This document shows, in pieces, positions 17,311 to 26,145 of a stretch of 64,000 bases of DNA (the first letter of the stretch is position 1; the number at the start of each line of letters is the position of its first letter). The translations under genes were made by a program, and so were the position numbers. Source of the DNA: JADJOY01 sp016713535 [NCBI: Deltaproteobacteria bacterium] (GTDB lineage: Bacteria > JADJOY01); assembly GCA_016713535.1 (NCBI GenBank), contig JADJOY010000030.1, forward strand, positions 76,602-140,601, written 5' to 3'. Under the pieces are notes generated by a model. The model was not told the DNA's origin, ran no database searches, and was given only the letters and a program-made list of their open reading frames with translations.

Positions 17311-17732
17311 AAGCAACTGCTATACAAAATTGTAAAGCTGATGCTCTACAAATTTGTACGGCTGATGCTTTACAGGCTCGTTCGGGCCAGTTTCCCCGCG
17401 AAAGGTGGCGATTTCAGGCCCCTGGGGGGCCAGGAACGGGCCCATTTCCCTCGCCGGCGGGGGCGCGGAGGCCCCCGCCCTACGAAGGCGACGTGGTCGG
17501 AAATCGTAGCGACGGGGGCTCCATCCCCCGTCGCCGGGCGCGGTCCGTGGCCTCACTCAGGACCCGGGCCTCAGGCGGCGTGTAGCGGCGGGCGCAAGCC
17601 CGCCGAGCCGACCGCGGTGACCTTCCAGCCGATCCGCACCCGGTCTGGAGGGCCCGCCTCGGCGGACCGCGTCGGCATCATCTCGGCGGACCGCCAGGCG
17701 GCGGGCCCTCCGAATCGGATCGCGCGCGCGGG
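17311..17732. repeat. Flanking direct repeat, left copy (~400 bp)
   Basis: Begins with an unusually AT-rich block: two 24-bp tandem units ending in CTGATGCTCTACA and CTGATGCTTTACA. A GTTCGGGCC segment follows, then CCCCTGGGGGGCCAGGAACGGG, the GACGGGGG-CTCCAT-CCCCCGTC hairpin, and a block with CCGCACCCGGTCTGGAGGGCCC and GTCGGCATCATCTCGGCGGACCGCC. The same order occurs at 21,145-21,517 in the same orientation with about 85-90% identity by eye and small indels. Translation of the AT-rich part gives repeats like LMLYKFVR, probably not a real protein. Confidence 0.85.
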
Positions 17733-17926
17733 TTGGAGGGCGGCCGCTTCGTCGGCCGCCCCAACCGAACGCCCGGGGTCGTCGACGGAGCAGGGGCGAA
17801 CCCCCGCGACCCTCCTGCCGATCCACACCCGGTCGGGGGGCCCGCCGTCGCACTCCAGCCCGGCCCGCCGACAGATAAAGGGCACCTGTGCGCGCCTCCC
17901 GCGGACCTGGAGCACGAAGGTGCCGC

Positions 17927-18977
17927 TCATGCCTTCCCGCGCCTCTTCTTCGCGCGTGGCGGGGCGGGCTTCTCGAGCTGCTTCGCGATCGCATCGAAGG
18001 CGGCGTCGATCATGCGCGGCTTCGCGTCCTCCCGCGCTTGGTAGCGTGCGTACTCGCGCTCGGCCTTCGCCTTCGCGACCTCCGCGGAGACGGTCCCGGC
18101 GTGATCGAGCAGCTTGCGGCCCGATGCCTTGAGGAACTCGTCGAGCTTGTCGACCCAGTCGCGCATCGTCATCGGCTTCCGCTCGAGCGCCTGCAGCTCG
18201 GCGAACTCGATGTAGAGGTTCACGATGCGGTGGAGGACCTGCAGCTCGGGCTCGGTCAGGTAGTTCTTCGCGATCGCGGCGTCGGCTTTGTGGACCACGC
18301 CTCCCGGCCGCGTCGTCTGCATGCCCATGAAGGGCTTCTCCCCGTCGGCGCGCTCGTGGATGATCTCGGCGGCCGTGCGACCGTGCACGGCGAAGTGCAT
18401 CTTGTTCTGCACGGTCGCGAAGAACTGCTGCGAGAGCTCGATGTCGGGTTGGTAGTCGACGCTGGTCGCGTAGATGTCGAGGACCTTCTGGTAGAAGCGC
18501 CGCTCGGACGCGCGGATGTCGCGAATCCGCTCGAGCAGCTCGTCGAAGTAGTCGGTGTGGCCTGGACCGGGCGGGTTCTTCAGCCGCTCGTCGTCCATCG
18601 TGAAGCCCTTGACCAGGTACTCCGACAGGCGCGCGTTGGCCCACTTGCGGAACTGCGTGCCGCGATGGCTGCGGACACGGAAGCCGACGGCGAGGATCGC
18701 CTCGAGGTTGTAGTGCTCGATTTCGCGAGACCTGCCGAGCGCCCTCGCTTCGAACTCGTAAGAACGGCTTACAAGTTGCCGCCTCGTCAGCTCCACCCGC
18801 CGCGTAGATCTCGCGCAAGTGCTGGGTGATGTTCTGAGGCGTGGTCTGGAACAGCTCGGCCATCAGCGCCTGCGTGAGCCAGACGGTGTCGCCCTCGAAT
18901 CGGCACTCGATGCGCGTGCGCCCGTCCTCGGTCTGGTAGAGGAGCAGCTCTCCCGTGGGGGCGGCCGCGCTCGTCAT
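17927..18977 (-). CDS. RhuM-family protein (virulence RhuM/Fic-associated), one frame break
   Basis: About 350 residues from ATG 18977. The N-terminus is a RhuM DNA-binding-like module: GELLLYQTEDGRTRIECRF, then DTVWLTQALMAELFQTTPQNI and ADEAATCKPFLRVRSEG. The frame breaks near 18,715-18,725 at an AAA run; the rest (EIEHYNLEAILAVGFRVRSHRGTQFRKWA, then ATVQNKMHFAVHGRTAAEII) is in the next frame to 17,927. One surplus base explains it. RhuM proteins are common in islands, near restriction, toxin-antitoxin and phage genes, with no settled activity. The ATG overlaps the stop of the upstream TPR gene (ATGA), implying translational coupling. Confidence 0.82.
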
Positions 18978-20203
18978 GGCTCGTCGCCCTCCAACTCCTC
19001 CCACGTCCTGCCCGCTTCGATGGCGGCGAGGTTGAAGCGCGCGCCTTGGTTGTCGTTCGGGTTGAGCCACAGCATCTGGGTGAACAGGGCTCTGGCCGCG
19101 CGGATGTCCCGGAGCCGCCACGCACAGAGCCCCGCCCCGTTTAGGCAGCGCAGGAACGGCCGGTTGTCGATGAGTCCCCACGGAAGCACGCCGGCGAAGT
19201 CCTGCCCGAGCGAGAGCGCTCCGATCGACACTCCCACCTCGTAGTGCGCGAGGGCTTGCTTCGGGCGCCGTTCGAACTCGAAGTTGCCGAGGTGGGAGTG
19301 CGCGTCCAGGCAGCGCAAGTCCCTCTCGAGGAGCTTCATCAGGCGGTCGTAGGCACCGCGCAGATCGCCGGCTTCGCGCAGCTCGGCTGCTTCGAGAATG
19401 GGGTCGGACTCGAAGTCCTCGGGGTCGACGCCCGGGAGGACCTGCTCCATCTCGAACATGGGCCGCTTGCCGCGCGCGATGATGGGCTTCGCCCAGGCCT
19501 CGATGGGCTCGCCTTCTTCGCCCCAATAGTCGTTCACCGGGTCCCAATCCCCTTGCTCGTGCAGCGCGAGCGGCGTGAGGCCGAGCGCAGCGACGGCGAA
19601 ACGCGTGCCCTGGACATCGCCCGACACGTACGGGTGGCGCTCGTGCGTCCACTGCTTCTTCGGCGTCACGGTGATGATCGAACCCGGCACCTCGTCCTGC
19701 ACTGCCGTGCGCAGCGTCACCTCGCGCGCCGTGCCGAGCACACGACAGCGCAGCGCGTTCTGCTTGCACGCGAGCACCACCAGCTCGATCGGCACACCGA
19801 TGACGAGGTCGCCGCTCGTGGCCTTGGCTCGGCCCGCGGCTGCGGCGCCGACCGCGCGCTCGTGGTGCGCGAGCTCTCCGACGCCGAGCCAGGCCCGGTA
19901 GAGCGAGACGAAGCGCGCGCCCTGACTCCCTTCGGCGAAGACGACGTCCGCGAGCCCGACGCTGAAACGTCGCTCGCCACGAACGCCGGCGAGCATCAGC
20001 CCCGCACGCGGGTGCCCCGGATAGCCGATGGCGACGGCGGTGATGGGCTCGCCAACGACGAGGGCTTCCGCGGGCAGGGCGACCTCTCGCTGTGCGGCGG
20101 CCTCGAGCGCCCGGAGCTGCGCGTCGTCGGTCTTGGCCCCGGCGACGATGCGCGCGAAGGGCGCATCGGGCTTGCTCGCCGAGCTCGGCTTCTTGCGCGT
20201 CAT
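18974..20203 (-). CDS. TPR-containing protein of unknown function coupled to RhuM
   Basis: About 409 residues from ATG 20203 (an in-frame ATG at 20227 is the alternative). The N-terminal two thirds are a beta-rich region of no recognised family (GEPITAVAIGYPGHPRAGLMLAG, FVSLYRAWLGVGELAHHERAV, a YVSGDVQGTRFAVAALGL segment). The C-terminal 130 residues form TPR-like helices (LREAGDLRGAYDRLMKLLERD, CLDAHSHLGNFEF, NGAGLCAWRLRDI, RALFTQMLWLNPND). Similar 'cytoplasmic' TPR proteins occur sporadically in bacteria. The four-base ATGA overlap with rhuM and the direct repeats outside the pair suggest a two-gene cassette. Confidence 0.72.
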   Translation of the reverse strand: MTRKKPSSASKPDAPFARIVAGAKTDDAQLRALEAAAQREVALPAEALVVGEPITAVAIGYPGHPRAGLMLAGVRGERRFSVGLADVVFAEGSQGARFVSLYRAWLGVGELAHHERAVGAAAAGRAKATSGDLVIGVPIELVVLACKQNALRCRVLGTAREVTLRTAVQDEVPGSIITVTPKKQWTHERHPYVSGDVQGTRFAVAALGLTPLALHEQGDWDPVNDYWGEEGEPIEAWAKPIIARGKRPMFEMEQVLPGVDPEDFESDPILEAAELREAGDLRGAYDRLMKLLERDLRCLDAHSHLGNFEFERRPKQALAHYEVGVSIGALSLGQDFAGVLPWGLIDNRPFLRCLNGAGLCAWRLRDIRAARALFTQMLWLNPNDNQGARFNLAAIEAGRTWEELEGDEP

Positions 20204-20631
20204 CCTCGCCTCTCGGTGGCCATCCACGCCGGGCTCGACCCTGAACCTGCGAGCGCGCGTCTCGCCCGTCGGAAGCTCCGCTCAGGGACCTCTGGCCCGA
20301 GCCGTCGCCAGAAGGGCGTGCGGGAATCTGGCCAGGTCCTCGAGGATTGGCGGGCACAGCCGTGCGGCTGAACCCGCGTGAGCGTCGTGAGCGCGTCGAG
20401 CCCCGCCTCGCGCAGAAGCGCGGGCGGCACGGAGCAGCGCGTGGCGTTCGTGCGTCCCGACTGCTCGACGCGCCACCACGCGAGGAGACGCGCGAGCCAG
20501 GGGCGCAGCGCGCTCACCTCGGCCAGCTCGGTGGCCGAGATGCTCTCGGTCTGCAGGACGAGGGCGGACGTGATGCGCTCGCGCTGCATGAGCTTGTACC
20601 GCCTGGCCGTGGCCGAAGACGATGCGGTCAC
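20200..20631 (-). CDS. Unrecognised ORF upstream of the TPR-RhuM pair (doubtful)
   Basis: 143 codons ending in a TGA that overlaps the TPR gene's ATG (ATGA). The middle part (RYKLMQRERITSALVLQTES, ELAEVSALRPWLARLLAWW) looks protein-like, while the last 50 codons are Arg/Ser-rich and look like non-coding translation. It could be a degraded first gene of the cassette or chance. No family is recognised. Confidence 0.25.
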   Translation of the reverse strand: MTASSSATARRYKLMQRERITSALVLQTESISATELAEVSALRPWLARLLAWWRVEQSGRTNATRCSVPPALLREAGLDALTTLTRVQPHGCARQSSRTWPDSRTPFWRRLGPEVPERSFRRARRALAGSGSSPAWMATERRG

Positions 20632-20639
20632 CGCTGAGT

Positions 20640-21144
20640 TCGCCGGTCTCGCGTTGCGAGCGCGTCCACCTCGCCCTCAGCCTGATCGGGTCGACTGGAG
20701 GTATTGGCGAGCCTGTCGAACGCCCTCCTCGAACGTGGTGCACCGCGTCCGCGTGTTGCTCCTGCAGAGCGCCCGCCGATACTGGGACTTCTGCATACCG
20801 GGGGTCAGCGTGCCGTCGACTTATCCATGAAGGCCTGGCGGCGTGTCAAACGCTGCCGGGCCGAACGATCCTCTGCGTGCCGACGAGTTCCGGCCACATT
20901 CCCGCGAACACGAACGTCCGGGGTGCGGGCTGCTAAGCCCCGGGTAGCCCGGCAATTGCCCCAGCAGGCTCGCGCGAAGTCGACCGCGACTGCGCGGCTA
21001 GGATGGACTCGGGTTCTTGCTGGCGCTGGGTAAGCCAGTCACGTACTCGAGGCCTGCTTCACCGAGGAGCCGTGGGCGAGCGGGCTCACCACGACGGAGA
21101 CTCCAGGGTGCATCCCGGGGCGCAGGCGGTGTGGGTGGCCCGCT
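20640..21144. other. Non-coding or degraded interval, nothing recognised
   Basis: About 500 bp with no convincing coding frame on either strand and no tRNA-like cloverleaf seen. Its G+C is locally lower than the surroundings and it lacks the hairpin modules until the right direct repeat begins at 21,145. It may be the eroded end of a mobile insert. Confidence 0.4.
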
Positions 21145-21517
21145 GTAGCAACTTGCTATACAAAATCGTAAAGCTGATGCTCTACAAATTTGTCCGGCTG
21201 ATGCTTTACAGGCTGGTTCGGGCCAGATTCCCCGCGAAAAGTGCCGATTTCGGGCCCCTGGGGGGCCAGGAACGGGTACATTTCCCTCGCTGGCGGGGGC
21301 GCGGGGGGCCCCGCCCTACGAATGCATCCGGGTCGGAAATCTAGCGACGGGGGTTCCATCCCCGTCGCCGGGCGCGGCGACGACGGAGCAGGGGCGAAGC
21401 CCCGTGACGCTCCAGCCGATCCGCACCCGGTCTGGAGGGCCCGCCTCCGGCGGGCCGCGTCGGCATCATCTCGGCGGACCGCCAGGAGGCGGTCCCTCCG
21501 GATCGGATCGCGCGCCG
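21145..21517. repeat. Flanking direct repeat, right copy (~400 bp)
   Basis: Second copy of the block at 17,311-17,732 in the same orientation. It has GCTATACAAAATCGTAAAG, the CTGATGCTCTACA and CTGATGCTTTACA units, CCCCTGGGGGGCCAGGAACGGG, the GACGGGGG-TTCCAT-CCCCGTC hairpin, and the CCGCACCCGGTCTGGAGGGCCC and GTCGGCATCATCTCGGCGG segments. It lacks about 50 bp found in the left copy. More hairpin modules continue to about 21,600. Confidence 0.85.
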
Positions 21518-21603
21518 GGCGAACGCTGGGTCGGCGACGGAGCGCCGACGCTCCAGACCGCGTGGAGCGCGCTCGCTCCGTCGAGCGCCGGCTGCGGCGC
21601 CCG

Positions 21604-23110
21604 TCAGCTCCGCCGTCTCGCCCCAGCGGGTCGGGTCGGACGACTGAGCAGTCGATCGAAGGCGGCGCCGGCCGTGTTCCGCCACGGCGAGCTGCAGTAC
21701 TCGAGCAGGTACCCCATCTCGGTGATCTCGACGAAGTGGTCGGGCGATCCATCGCGGCTCGGGGTCCACGGGATCTGGCCGTCCGGCACCGACGGCGACC
21801 ACAGGTCCCAGTTGGGCCACGGCGCGTAGTGGTCGACTGCGGCCGAGTAGCGCGCGACCAGGTGCTGGGTCTCGGCCGAGGTGAGCGGCAGCCCGCTCGC
21901 CGCCGCCACCGCACTGTAGCCTTAGCGTCGCTCCAGTAGCTCGGGTCGTCGCTGTTGGGGACGGTGCCGGCCATCATCTGGTCGGCGCGCTTGATCAGCC
22001 CCTGCAGGAGCTGCTCGGCGACGGCGTTCTGACCGGCGGCGAGGGTGTTGTCGATCGCCGCGAGGTGGAAGTACCGGATGATGTCGTAGTTGTAGTAGTG
22101 GCCGATCTCGGCGATCTGGCGCCGTAGATGTTGCCGAAGCCGATGCCGCAGTCGAGGCAGCGCGCGTCGTCGTAGGCGACTATCGCCGACGCGAGCTTGG
22201 GCTCGCATTGCGCGTTCGGCACCAGCCAGTTGTAGAGCGAGAAGCCCGCGAGGTCGGGGATCGGGCGTCGGGGTAGTGGGCACTACGCGCCTTCACCGAC
22301 TTTGCGGATGAACCAGCCGGTGTCGACGATGCCGCGCGCGAACTGCTCGAGCTGCGCCGCGCGTCAGCGGCGGCCTGCCGCACGTCGGTCGGGCCAGCGC
22401 GCCACGCGGCGAAGCTCCGGCACCACCCCGGAAGATGTGCGGCACGTCGTCCTGGCTGCGCCAGATGCGCAGCCAGATGTCGCCGAACACCGGGTTGGTG
22501 GGGTTGCGGACGGTCTTGGCGTTCCAGTCGTCGGCGGGGTGCTTGGCGTTGTCGTAGGTCACGACGGTGGGGCGGCCGTCCTGCACGAAGCTGTGTTCTG
22601 GTTGAAGACGGGCGCGCGGTGGATGCCGGTCTCGGGATCCTCGGCGTCATGTAGAGCGAGCCGAGGAATGGCGCGCGGCTACCCTTGGCCCAGGCCTTCG
22701 GTGAGGTCGCCGGAGCGCCGGGTCGCCCGTCGCGAGGTAGGCGCTGGCCGCTGCGGCGAGGACCTTGGGCGTCGGGATGGTCAGGTTGTCGGCGACGCCG
22801 GTGCGGTCGAACGTCTACCGTGCCGCCCGACTTGACGGAGCGCGTGTCGTACGCCAGTAGAGCCGGGTGAAGTCGGGAAGACCCTCGACGAGTGCCGGGC
22901 GCCATGCGCGTGGGTCACGCGGCGCAACCAGTCGAAGTAGCCGACGTCCTTCCAGAAGCCGGCTGATCTTGGCGGTGAACTCCGGCCACTTCGGTGGGCG
23001 TGGCGGCGCGCCGACGTCCGGCCGGGTGACCGGGAAGGGCAGCGACTCGAGGCCGAGGCCGGCGAGCGCGACCGGCTTCCGCCGCCGCGCTCGCCGCGGC
23101 GGAAGCGGCG
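21604..23110 (-). pseudogene. Uncharacterised protein gene with many frame breaks
   Basis: A single protein can be pieced together across three frames from about 23,110 down to 21,604: LGLESLPFPVTRPDVGAPP, WPEFTAKI, then FVQDGRPTVVTYDNAKHPADD, FGDIWLRIWRSQDDVPHIF, VDTGWFIRKVGEGA, GFSLYNWLVPNAQCEPKLAS, RCLDCGIGFGNIYG, IGHYYNYDIIRYFHLAAID, and SPDHFVEITEMGYLLEYCSSPW at the end. At least six one-base shifts are needed. No family is recognised. It follows an FGE-type lipoprotein gene on the same strand and may be exported. The break density matches neighbouring conserved genes, so poor sequence quality is more likely than decay. The start is uncertain. Confidence 0.5.
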
Positions 23111-23139
23111 GACGCACCACCTCGGCGCTGGTCGCGATC

Positions 23140-24070
23140 GTCCGCACTACCGGAAGCCCAGGTGCTTGTCGCGGTAGCCCGGCGTGTGACCCGCGCGCCC
23201 GGCCGAGGGCAGAGCGCGGCGCCGTTATAGAAGGCCGCGCCGCCGCGCACCACGCGGTAGTAGCCGCTCGCGGCAACCGGTCGGATCGGTGGAGGTGACC
23301 GGCGTGGCGGCGGCGTACCAGTCCCACGTCCACTCCGCGACGTTGCCCGCGGTGTCGTAGACGCCGAAGGCGTTGGCGGCCTTGGTGCGCACCGCGTGGG
23401 TGGCCTTGGAGATGCCGTTGGTGCCGCAGTACCAGGCGATCGCGCCGGCCGCGGGATCGACGGGGGTGCACGAGGTCTGGGTGATGTCGCCGTTGGGGAA
23501 GGCGGTGTCCGCGCCGGCGCGCGCCGCGTACTCCCACTCGGCCTCGGTGGGCAGGCGATAACCCGCGCACTCGTAGACCGAGGAGACGCCGTCGAGGGCG
23601 ACGCTCGCCCCCGCGATGCCGCCGTTGGCCGCGCAGGCGGTGACGTCGTCGCCCGCGCTGCCGTCGGCGCACACCACGTCGCCGAGGGTGAAGCACGGCG
23701 CGTAGCCGCCCGCCGAGAGCCTTGTTGGCGAAGGCGAGCGCGTCGTACCAGCTCACGGTGTCGACGGGGTAGCTGGGACCCTCGCCGCCTTCGGGCCAGT
23801 AGCTCGGGTTGAAGCCCGACACCGACTGGAACTTGTCCTGGGTGACCTCGGCCGTGCCGATCTCGAAGCTGTGGCTGAGTGCCACGCCGTGCTGCGCCTC
23901 GTCGAGTCGCGCCCGGGCTCGGTCTCGGGGCTACCCGCCACGAAGCTGCCGGCGGGCACCGTCGTGTAGTCGGTGGTGCAGGCGGCGACGAGGCCGATCG
24001 TGAGGGCGCCGAGCAGTAGTTGCGCCGGGAAACGGGGGGAGCGAAGGGAGCACGAGCGTCGCGAGGGCAT
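23140..24070 (-). CDS. Formylglycine-generating-enzyme/sulfatase-modifying-factor domain lipoprotein, frameshifted
   Basis: ATG 24070 opens a lipoprotein signal ending in the lipobox VAAC followed by TTDYTTVPAGSF. The FGE-sulfatase (SUMF1-like, C-type-lectin-fold) domain then appears in pieces: HSFEIGTAEVTQDKFQSV, YPVDTVSWYDALAFANK, YRLPTEAEWEYAARAGADT, NAFGVYDTAGNVAEWTWDWY, VVRGGAAFYNGAALC and GYRDKHLGFR. At least three frame breaks (near 23,880, 23,715 and 23,290-23,150) split it. Lipoprotein members usually lack sulfatase-activating function and serve as surface or sensor proteins; the cysteines needed for formylglycine formation are not evident. The end is uncertain because the last break leaves the stop ambiguous. 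Confidence 0.7.
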
Positions 24071-24175
24071 GGCGTTCTCCAGGGGAAAGGGGCGCGTGGA
24101 CGCACGTCCAGCGCCCTACTCCTGTACACACTTGAGGGGCGCGCTCGGGGGCTTTCGCCGTGCCCCGGCGCGCCC

Positions 24176-24841
24176 TCACCAGGCAGGGGCGGAGCCGTTC
24201 GAGTGCAGGAAGCGGCCGCTGCTGGCGGGGGTGAGCTCGTCGATCCGGGCGATCAGGTTGCGCGCGGCGTCGGCGGGCTCGGGGTCGCCGTTTCCCCCGG
24301 TCATCTCGGTGCGGACGTAGCCCGGGTGCAGGATCGCGACCGCGATGCCGCGGGGCGCCAGGTCGTGGGCGAGGGACACGCCGGCGGCGTTGAGCGCGGC
24401 CTTCGACATCCGGTAGCCGTACATGCGGCCCGAGGTGGTGTCGCCCATCCAGCCCATGCGGCTGGTGACGAGGGCGACCTTGCCGCCGTCGCGGAGGAGC
24501 GGCGCAGGCGCAGCGGTGACCGCAGCGGACCGAGGGCGTTGACCTCGAACTGGCGGCGGATCGCTGGCTCGTCGAGCTGGTCGAGGCTGTCGACCGAGAG
24601 CTGGCCGGCGTTGTTGACGAGCCAGTCGAGGGGGGCGGCTTTCGAGGCGGCGAGCGAGGGCCTCGACGGAGAGGCGCCGATGCTCACGTCGACGTTCGCC
24701 TCCACGGTGGCGCCGCTCGCGGCGAGCTCGCGGCTGGGGTGCGGCAGGGGCGATGACGCGATCGCCGCGTGCGACGAGCTGGCGGGTGATCTCGAGGCCG
24801 ATGCCGCGGTTGGCGCCGGTGATGAGCACGGTCGAGATCAT
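24176..24841 (-). CDS. Short-chain dehydrogenase/reductase, frameshifted
   Basis: ATG 24841. Classical SDR features: N-terminal cofactor motif VLITGANRGIG (TGxxxGxG), WLVNNAGQL, VALVTSRMGWMGD with the catalytic-Ser region, and YGYRMSKAALN (YxxxK), then VAILHPGYVRTEM. Between about 24,500 and 24,770 the family sequence moves to another frame (NVDVSIG, DWLVNNAGQLS, QFEVNALGPL) and back, so at least two compensating one-base errors exist. Length (about 225 residues) and motifs fit an NAD(P)H-dependent oxidoreductase close to the C-factor/CsgA-like SDRs. Substrate unknown. Confidence 0.78.
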   Translation of the reverse strand: MISTVLITGANRGIGLEITRQLVARGDRVIAPAAPQPRARRERRHRGGERRREHRRLSVEALARRLESRPPRLARQQRRPALGRQPRPARRASDPPPVRGQRPRSAAVTAAPAPLLRDGGKVALVTSRMGWMGDTTSGRMYGYRMSKAALNAAGVSLAHDLAPRGIAVAILHPGYVRTEMTGGNGDPEPADAARNLIARIDELTPASSGRFLHSNGSAPAW

Positions 24842-24946
24842 GGTCGTTCTCCGGGAGGTTCAGGGCGGGCTGCGGCGCGCAGGGTACCTGCTCGCGTTGA
24901 CCGGGCATTCTGGCTGGGCGCAAGATCCGTCGCGAAGGAGGCCGTC

Positions 24947-25429
24947 ATGAAGAAGCCCGCCAGGAAAGCCGTGAAAGCGACCGCGAAGAAGCCCGCCGCC
25001 AAGGCCGCGAAGCGTGCCGGGAAGGCCCCCGCCCGTCGTGCCGTGGCGGCGAAGAAGCCCGCCGTGAAGCGCGCCGCGGCGACCAAGGCTGCCCCTGCCC
25101 GCAAGCCCGCGCCGAAGAAGCCGGCGCGCCCTGCGGTGGTGAGGCCCGCGGCCAAGCCGGCGCGCCCCGCGCCAGCGAGGCCGGCGGGTCCCGAACCGAT
25201 CCCCGAGGGTTTCCGCACCGTCACGCCGTACCTCTCGATCGACGGCGCGGCCAAGGCGATCGCATGTTCTGGGGGGACCTTCGGGAAGCTGCGCGATCCC
25301 TTCGGCCACGAAGTGGGAGTGTCGACCCACGTCGAGGACGTTGCGCCCGAGGAGATGGGCCGGCGGATGGAGGAGGCCATGAAGTCGATGGCGAGCGCCG
25401 GCGGCGCCGAACCGCCCGAAGCAGCCTGA
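24947..25429 (+). CDS. Histone-H1-like Lys/Ala-rich N-terminus fused to a truncated VOC (PhnB-like) domain
   Basis: 160 codons from ATG 24947 with AAGGAG upstream. Residues 1-80 are a KPAxK/AAKK/ARPA repeat tract like histone H1 C-terminal tails. Then IPEGFRTVTPYLSIDGAAKAI starts a glyoxalase/PhnB-type VOC domain, but the text jumps at about 25,260 to the domain's last strand (KLRDPFGHEVGVSTHVEDV). About 70-90 residues are missing, and MFWGD, which should precede the end, is readable at 25,264 in the next frame. So an internal deletion plus a shift is present, or the assembly has collapsed there. As given, the metal-binding VOC fold would not form. The tail suggests DNA or RNA association. 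Confidence 0.65.
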   Translation: MKKPARKAVKATAKKPAAKAAKRAGKAPARRAVAAKKPAVKRAAATKAAPARKPAPKKPARPAVVRPAAKPARPAPARPAGPEPIPEGFRTVTPYLSIDGAAKAIACSGGTFGKLRDPFGHEVGVSTHVEDVAPEEMGRRMEEAMKSMASAGGAEPPEAA

Positions 25430-25439
25430 CGCGGTCGCG

Positions 25440-25530
25440 GCGTCGCGACCCGGACCGCCGCGGACGACCAGGAGGCCGTCCCTCCGAAGCGGTCGGTGGC
25501 GTTCGTAGCGCGGGGCTCGTCCCCGCCCAG
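25440..25530. repeat. Hairpin module and half-copy of the long palindrome
   Basis: Contains a CGGAC-CGCC/GAGGCCGTCC-type hairpin (25,455-25,490) and one arm of the long palindrome, GTAGCGCGGGGCTCGTCCCC-GC at 25,505-25,526, without its partner arm. Lies between the VOC-like gene and the MaoC gene. Confidence 0.6.
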
Positions 25531-25612
25531 CGCCTAGCCGCCATTTTCGGCGATGGGCTACCCTCGCGCGTTCGCGCGCGAACGCCCCTCTTTCCGCACA
25601 GGGACCGACCCC

Positions 25613-26074
25613 ATGGCTGGCAAGTACTTCGGGGATCTCGGAGCTCGGCGGCACCCTCAAGCACAACGTCGGGCGCACGCTGACCGAGATGGACAACGTG
25701 CTCTTCTCGAGCCTGACGCTGAACACCCAGCCGCTCCACCTCAACGAGGACTTCGCGAGCAAGACCGAGTTCAAGCGCCGCATCGTGAACGGCATCTGGA
25801 CCTCGGCGTGGCGGTCGGCGTCACGGTCTCGGACCTCACCGAGGGCACGCTCATCGCGAACCTCGGCTTCGAGACGGTCAAGCACCCGCACCCGATGTTC
25901 CACGGCGACACGCTCTACGTGGAGACCGAGATCGTCGAGAAGCGCGACTCCAAGTCGCGCGCCGACTGCGGCGTGGTGCGCTTCCGCCACATCGGCCGCA
26001 ACCAGGACGGCACCGTGGTGATCGACTTCCAGCGCACCGTGCTCCTCAAGAAGCGGCCCGTCGCCCACGCCTGA
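25613..26074 (+). CDS. MaoC-family hydratase (mesaconyl-CoA hydratase-like), two compensating frame breaks
   Basis: From ATG 25613 to the stop at 26,074 in the same frame, but the middle (about 25,640-25,805) reads as family sequence only in the next frame: LTEMDNVLFSSLTLNTQPLHLNEDFASKT, with the hydratase motif around NTQPLH. The C-terminal half is in the starting frame (VAVGVTVSDLTEGTLIANLGF, HPHPMFHGDTLYVETEIVEKR). Two opposite one-base errors explain this. Repaired length is about 153 residues. It most resembles mesaconyl-/beta-methylmalyl-CoA (de)hydratases. The CoA ester lyase 70 bp downstream is the classic partner, implying a C5-dicarboxyl-CoA step. Confidence 0.75.
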   Translation: MAGKYFGDLGARRHPQAQRRAHADRDGQRALLEPDAEHPAAPPQRGLREQDRVQAPHRERHLDLGVAVGVTVSDLTEGTLIANLGFETVKHPHPMFHGDTLYVETEIVEKRDSKSRADCGVVRFRHIGRNQDGTVVIDFQRTVLLKKRPVAHA

Positions 26075-26145
26075 GGCGAGTCGTCGCACGCCCGCCGCGA
26101 TCCCCGTTCGTGGCACGCGTCCTCGCCCGCGGAGAGCTCACCCCC

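Noticed and set aside
14348-17311. 987-codon open frame on the plus strand
   Set aside because: Antisense shadow of the radical SAM/DUF2344 gene in very high GC DNA. Its translation is Arg/Glu/His-rich with no domain.
20640-21144. tRNA gene as an integration site for the TPR-RhuM cassette
   Set aside because: No cloverleaf-forming sequence or T-loop motif could be found by reading either strand at either repeat.
21003-21344. Small protein with LMLYKFVR repeats
   Set aside because: It is the translated AT-rich block of the direct repeat; both strands give an open frame and the two copies differ by frame-changing indels.
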